9,160 nt of DNA. Origin: Bryobacteraceae bacterium (GTDB lineage: Bacteria; Acidobacteriota; Terriglobia; Bryobacterales; Bryobacteraceae). Position 1 is the first letter of the stretch. Every line of letters begins with the position of its first letter. Both the position numbers and the translations under genes were made by a program. The notes under the pieces were generated by a model, which was not told where the DNA came from, did no database searches, and saw only the letters and a program-made list of their open reading frames with translations. Shown here piece by piece: positions 5,834-9,160 of this stretch. The stretch spans positions 1-9,160 of the forward strand of contig JACMLA010000073.1 in the NCBI GenBank assembly GCA_014379815.1. The letters are read 5' to 3'.

Positions 5834-8800
5834 TTAAATACAAACACCGTCGACACAGGCGCAGTTGGAGACACAGCCCTGCGGAGGCGGAGGTGCAATG
5901 GGACCGTGCCATCCGGACTTGGGGATGCCGAAGCCAGGATCGGACACGATGATGGAACCATTAAGACTGACGCGTGCTGTGCCGACGGTGACGAACTGCT
6001 CAAGATCATGGTCAAACGATGTGACCTCGATCACCGTCCCTGGTGCGAGTCCTTCGGTGTTGGGAAACTCAACTCTTATCGGAGGGTTAAACGCTACGTT
6101 TGCCGGCTGCAGCGTTCCAAAGACCCTTGGTGCGGCACCATTCGGCGGAGGCATGGGTACTTTATCGGAAGCCACCTGAGAGAGCGAGAGCCGTCCGGTT
6201 TTCGATCCGTCCGGGAATGTTGCCGAACGGGCAAACACGGTGAACCGGTAACCAGGGAGACCCTTCATTGTAAGGACGACGTCGGTGTCACCACCGACGA
6301 TTCTGGAATTTTCGGTATCCAGTGGAGGCAGCTCGATGGCGCCCGTCATCGGAGAATTATCCTGGCCAACCAGCGTCACCATGTGGTAAGCAAGAAACGG
6401 AAAAACCTCAGGCCTCGTGCTGGTGCTTCCATCCACGATCAGAGCAATTGTTCCGACGGGTGCACCCGTGATCGTGAAACGGCCCTGCGCATCGGTGACT
6501 GCAGACAACGTGGTTCCAACGATCTTGGCGGTAGCCCGGGGAATCGCGCGTTTGCCGTTGTCCAGAACAAGACCGCTTACCCGCGTGGACTGCGTTTCGC
6601 CGGGCAATACGGAGGACGCAAAGAACGTCACCAGATTCTGCCAGTCCATCTCGCGGAACTGCGCATTGACGACGTTTGTGTTGCTACCGACATTGGGCCC
6701 GAGTGTCAGGATGGCCGATACCTTCCCGTCCTGATCGGTGTTTTTTGTGATCACATTCAGGCCGTTCTCGAACGTGCCGGCACCTTCACGAATCAGGAAC
6801 AGAATTGGCGCTCCAGGCACGGCATTGCCGCCTGCATCTGACAGGATCGTCACCAGAGGTCTCGGCAGAGGCCGGCCTACGATGCCCCTCTGCCCATCTC
6901 CACCAACCTGGGAAATCATGACAGCGGGCCCATGGGTAGCGGACGCGCAGAACAGAACCTCCCCACTGAACCCGGGAGAGGTCACAGCGATCTGGTTATT
7001 GCCCACGCCAACCCGCATCCCGACTCCAAAGCCGATACGGGCCAGACCCTTGTCGTCGGTCTTAACGGCGACCGAACGTGCGGCGATTCCATTCAGCGGG
7101 AGCAAAGTTCCCTCACCGCGGCGGACCGCGAAGGTCACTGTCTGGTCCGGCAAAGGATTTCCGTTGGCTTCCAGAACGACTACAGTGAGGGGCTCTCCGA
7201 GAGGTTCCCCGATAATCGCAGACTGGTTGTTTCCGGACACGATCTGGATTTTCTGCTGACTGGCGGAATCTCCGACTGTCACCTTTATTCGCCGGCGGCT
7301 TTCATTGCCCGCCCGATCGCGAGCGACTGCTTCGAGAACGTTGGCACCTTTTACCAGCAGGAGCTCGGGGACCGAGAACGATCGATTTGAGATTTGCGCC
7401 GCCACACCGTTGACGGTGACCGAAGCCTGTCCCTGATTGACGGTGCCACTCACGATGTCGTTGATCAGACCGGTGACCATGACCGTCGACTCGAGGAGCG
7501 TAGCGCCATCGCTTGGCGCGTCGATGAATACAGTTGGAGGAGTGGTATCTCTGGTGACGCTGACGCTGGCGGTACCCACCACGCCGGCCCGGCTTCTGGC
7601 CGTAGCGGTGATCAGATTGACTCCCTCAATCAGAGGTACTGTCGCGGAAAAGGTAGACCCACTGACGGTGCCTGTGACCCCGTTGACGGTGACAGTAGAT
7701 TGAGGGTCATCCACTCTGCCTGTCACCGATACAGAGGATGCCGTGAACAAAGTCAGGGGAGTTGGTGAGGCCAGGGTGATCAGAGGAGGAGCAGACTTGG
7801 CAACAACAGTAAATGCATCTGCCTTCGTCAGTATTGTTGATCCGATTTTTACCTGAACAGCCCGCTTCCCAGGGGCAGCTGTTTCGCCTACGACGACCAG
7901 AGCCGTGGCGCTCCGTCCATTAAGAACGGAGGCAGGCCCAAACGTTCCGGCAGGAAATCCTCCTACAGCTATCCCGGGCCCATAGTTGAACTGCGTAGAA
8001 TCCGGCAGGTAGTTGATGCCTTCGACATTGACGAGTGCGAGAACGCTCTGGCCCTGCTCGAAAGAATCGGGATTCAACACCGTCACGGTCGGGGTAGCTC
8101 CGACCGTGAAGCCGGAGACGAGTTCGGCGCGTTCCGATCCAGTGGCGACTACGACGATGCGGCCTCCGATGTTCGTATTTGCGGCTACTGCCAGTTGCAG
8201 CGTGAGCGATGTTTTACTCTTCACGGAAACAGAAGTGACGGTAATTCCGGCTCCCAGTTCCACCTGGGTAGAGCCTTGCAAAAAGTTGGTGAACTGACCG
8301 GTAAGCGTTGCCGTCAGAGTTTCGCCCAGCCTGGCACTGCTGGGTTCCAGCGAAAACAGTGATGGATTTCCGGCCAGTACGGAGAAGCCATTGACCAAAG
8401 TGGCTCGCTCCGCGTTGGTAATGACGGTGACTGTGCGCGCACCGACCTCGGCCAGTGGACTGATCCTGATCTGCGCCGTCGCTGTTGTTGGCGTGGTGAC
8501 GGTAACAGGTCCGGGAACACCCGGAGCCGCACCGTTCACCGAAATCCCGGCGCCGAAGCTTGCCTGAGTCACCCCTGGAATGAAGTTACTGAACCGGCCG
8601 GTAATGAGTACAGTCCCTATCTGGCCCGCGGTTCGGCCAACCGGATCGAGAGAGATAGCAGCAGCGGGGACGAGACTGAAAGTCGCCCTGTTCTGGCTTC
8701 TGAAGATATTGCCGGTACCGGTTGTCCCGGCCACTGCAAGCTGGTACTGCACGGATGCGGTAACGTTCAACTCGGGCAGTTTGAAACTGAACCGCTGCCC

Positions 8801-9160
8801 TGCCGCGCCAGCAGGCATAACGGAGGTGGCAGGGACAGAAACGGTCAAACCCGTTCCGGCGATCACAGGCTGAATGGTTCCCGTCACCTGGGCGGCGGCA
8901 ATCGGACCGGAAGGTACGTTCAGTGCCGTCACCGATATGGTGGTTCCGGCACTGGCGACCATGGGATTTGTTGCTGAGGATAATGTGATGTTGGTCTGGC
9001 TGCCGGTGACGGTGAAGCCACTTGCAAGGGTCACAGTTCCCGTGCCTGTCCGGACCGTTACAGCGCGCACACCAGTAGCTGTTGAGGCTATTGTCAGCTG
9101 GGCTAGTGCGGTGGTAGGTCCGGTTACAGTGACCGAACCGAACGCCCCCGCAGCGCCACC
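5834..9160 (-). CDS. Giant secreted multi-Ig-domain protein with RHS-associated-type C-terminal module, partial (N-terminus missing)
   Basis: The frame is open from the right edge to TAA at 5834, giving 1108 residues; the true start lies outside. Numbering from the first codon in the window, residues 1-54 are the end of an Ig-like repeat and 55-164 another beta domain. Residues 165-456 are three Ig/IPT-like repeats with the motif TQ-x3-G-x-G-I-x-V. Residues 457-630 are two Ig-like domains of glucodextranase-B/Big_9 type, joined at DTTPPTV. Residues 631-855 are two invasin-like (Big_1) domains. Residues 856-950 are a carboxypeptidase-regulatory-like module. Residues 961-1086 are a C-terminal module with KVPMPPP, PNTEGLAPGT, SFDHDLEQFV and DPGFGIPKSGWHG. 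The tail is proline-rich with Cys1096, 1100, 1102 and 1107. From memory, this C-terminal module usually sits just before RHS repeats; here the protein stops. The protein is probably an extracellular adhesin or scaffold. It may lead the operon containing the epimerase. Confidence 0.9.
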   Translation of the reverse strand, partial: GGAAGAFGSVTVTGPTTALAQLTIASTATGVRAVTVRTGTGTVTLASGFTVTGSQTNITLSSATNPMVASAGTTISVTALNVPSGPIAAAQVTGTIQPVIAGTGLTVSVPATSVMPAGAAGQRFSFKLPELNVTASVQYQLAVAGTTGTGNIFRSQNRATFSLVPAAAISLDPVGRTAGQIGTVLITGRFSNFIPGVTQASFGAGISVNGAAPGVPGPVTVTTPTTATAQIRISPLAEVGARTVTVITNAERATLVNGFSVLAGNPSLFSLEPSSARLGETLTATLTGQFTNFLQGSTQVELGAGITVTSVSVKSKTSLTLQLAVAANTNIGGRIVVVATGSERAELVSGFTVGATPTVTVLNPDSFEQGQSVLALVNVEGINYLPDSTQFNYGPGIAVGGFPAGTFGPASVLNGRSATALVVVGETAAPGKRAVQVKIGSTILTKADAFTVVAKSAPPLITLASPTPLTLFTASSVSVTGRVDDPQSTVTVNGVTGTVSGSTFSATVPLIEGVNLITATARSRAGVVGTASVSVTRDTTPPTVFIDAPSDGATLLESTVMVTGLINDIVSGTVNQGQASVTVNGVAAQISNRSFSVPELLLVKGANVLEAVARDRAGNESRRRIKVTVGDSASQQKIQIVSGNNQSAIIGEPLGEPLTVVVLEANGNPLPDQTVTFAVRRGEGTLLPLNGIAARSVAVKTDDKGLARIGFGVGMRVGVGNNQIAVTSPGFSGEVLFCASATHGPAVMISQVGGDGQRGIVGRPLPRPLVTILSDAGGNAVPGAPILFLIREGAGTFENGLNVITKNTDQDGKVSAILTLGPNVGSNTNVVNAQFREMDWQNLVTFFASSVLPGETQSTRVSGLVLDNGKRAIPRATAKIVGTTLSAVTDAQGRFTITGAPVGTIALIVDGSTSTRPEVFPFLAYHMVTLVGQDNSPMTGAIELPPLDTENSRIVGGDTDVVLTMKGLPGYRFTVFARSATFPDGSKTGRLSLSQVASDKVPMPPPNGAAPRVFGTLQPANVAFNPPIRVEFPNTEGLAPGTVIEVTSFDHDLEQFVTVGTARVSLNGSIIVSDPGFGIPKSGWHGPIAPPPPQGCVSNCACVDGVCI
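7793..8668 (-). repeat. Three Ig/IPT-like repeats with TQ-x3-G-x-G-I-x-V motif
   Basis: Successive repeats contain GVTQASFGAGISV, GSTQVELGAGITV and DSTQFNYGPGIAV. The TQ pairs are 100 and 91 residues apart. Each repeat ends in a strand like ERATLVNGFSV or ERAELVSGFTV. The first codons of the window (8999-9160) encode the end of a further copy, GTGTVTLASGFTV, so the array probably extends beyond the right edge. Confidence 0.65.

Noticed and set aside
5769..5912. Upstream in-frame extension of the epimerase (48 extra residues)
   Set aside because: It would overlap the end of the giant gene, and the extra residues are Arg/Cys-rich and unlike the family. The Rossmann fold starts exactly at the ATG at 5768.
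5804..6841. 345-codon open frame on the + strand
   Set aside because: It lies antisense to the right giant gene, whose frame encodes clear Ig-like and beta modules. The + strand translation is rich in Arg, His and Cys with no recognisable domain, and no ribosome binding site was seen.
9068..9070. GTG at 9070 as the start of the right giant gene
   Set aside because: The frame remains open to the window edge, and the 30 upstream codons continue the Ig-like repeat pattern, so this GTG is an internal valine.

Overview
The window looks like chromosomal DNA from a moderately GC-rich Gram-negative bacterium, most likely an Acidobacteriota of the Bryobacterales/Solibacter type. That assignment is an inference: no rRNA or marker gene is present. 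It rests on giant secreted proteins built from tandem Ig-like and carboxypeptidase-regulatory-like modules, a PEP-CTERM (exosortase) substrate, and a secreted vanadium haloperoxidase-type protein.

Layout, left to right. (1) Complement <1..2400: N-terminal 800 residues of a very large secreted modular protein that runs off the left edge. It has a signal peptide, a two-cysteine N-terminal module, a Big_2-type Ig domain, thrombospondin type 3-like Asp-rich calcium repeats and six carboxypeptidase-regulatory-like modules. (2) 2401..2671: AT-richer divergent intergenic region with a candidate promoter for each strand and clustered short inverted repeats. (3) 2672..3232 (+): a small PEP-CTERM protein. 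(4) Complement 3186..4646: a secreted PAP2/vanadium-dependent haloperoxidase family enzyme, whose 3' end overlaps the PEP-CTERM gene by 47 bp. (5) Complement 4698..5768: an NAD-dependent sugar-nucleotide epimerase resembling CDP-paratose 2-epimerase. (6) Complement 5834..>9160: C-terminal 1108 residues of a second giant secreted modular protein, which runs off the right edge.

Genes 6, 5 and 4 are co-directional with gaps of 65 and 51 bp and could be one transcription unit. The PEP-CTERM gene is the only gene on the + strand. The common theme is the cell surface: two adhesin-like giants, an exosortase substrate, a nucleotide-sugar enzyme that could feed surface glycan synthesis, and an exported oxidative enzyme. 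A joint function is a hypothesis only.

The points most worth checking are these. The two giant genes resemble the beginning and the end of the N-terminal region of RHS-repeat giant proteins, yet no RHS repeats are seen. The haloperoxidase keeps the vanadate ligands and the Trp/Phe pair of fungal chloroperoxidase. The epimerase has Phe where the catalytic SDR tyrosine is expected. No RNA genes, CRISPR array, insertion sequence or att site was recognised, and no gene-free stretch exceeds 300 bp.
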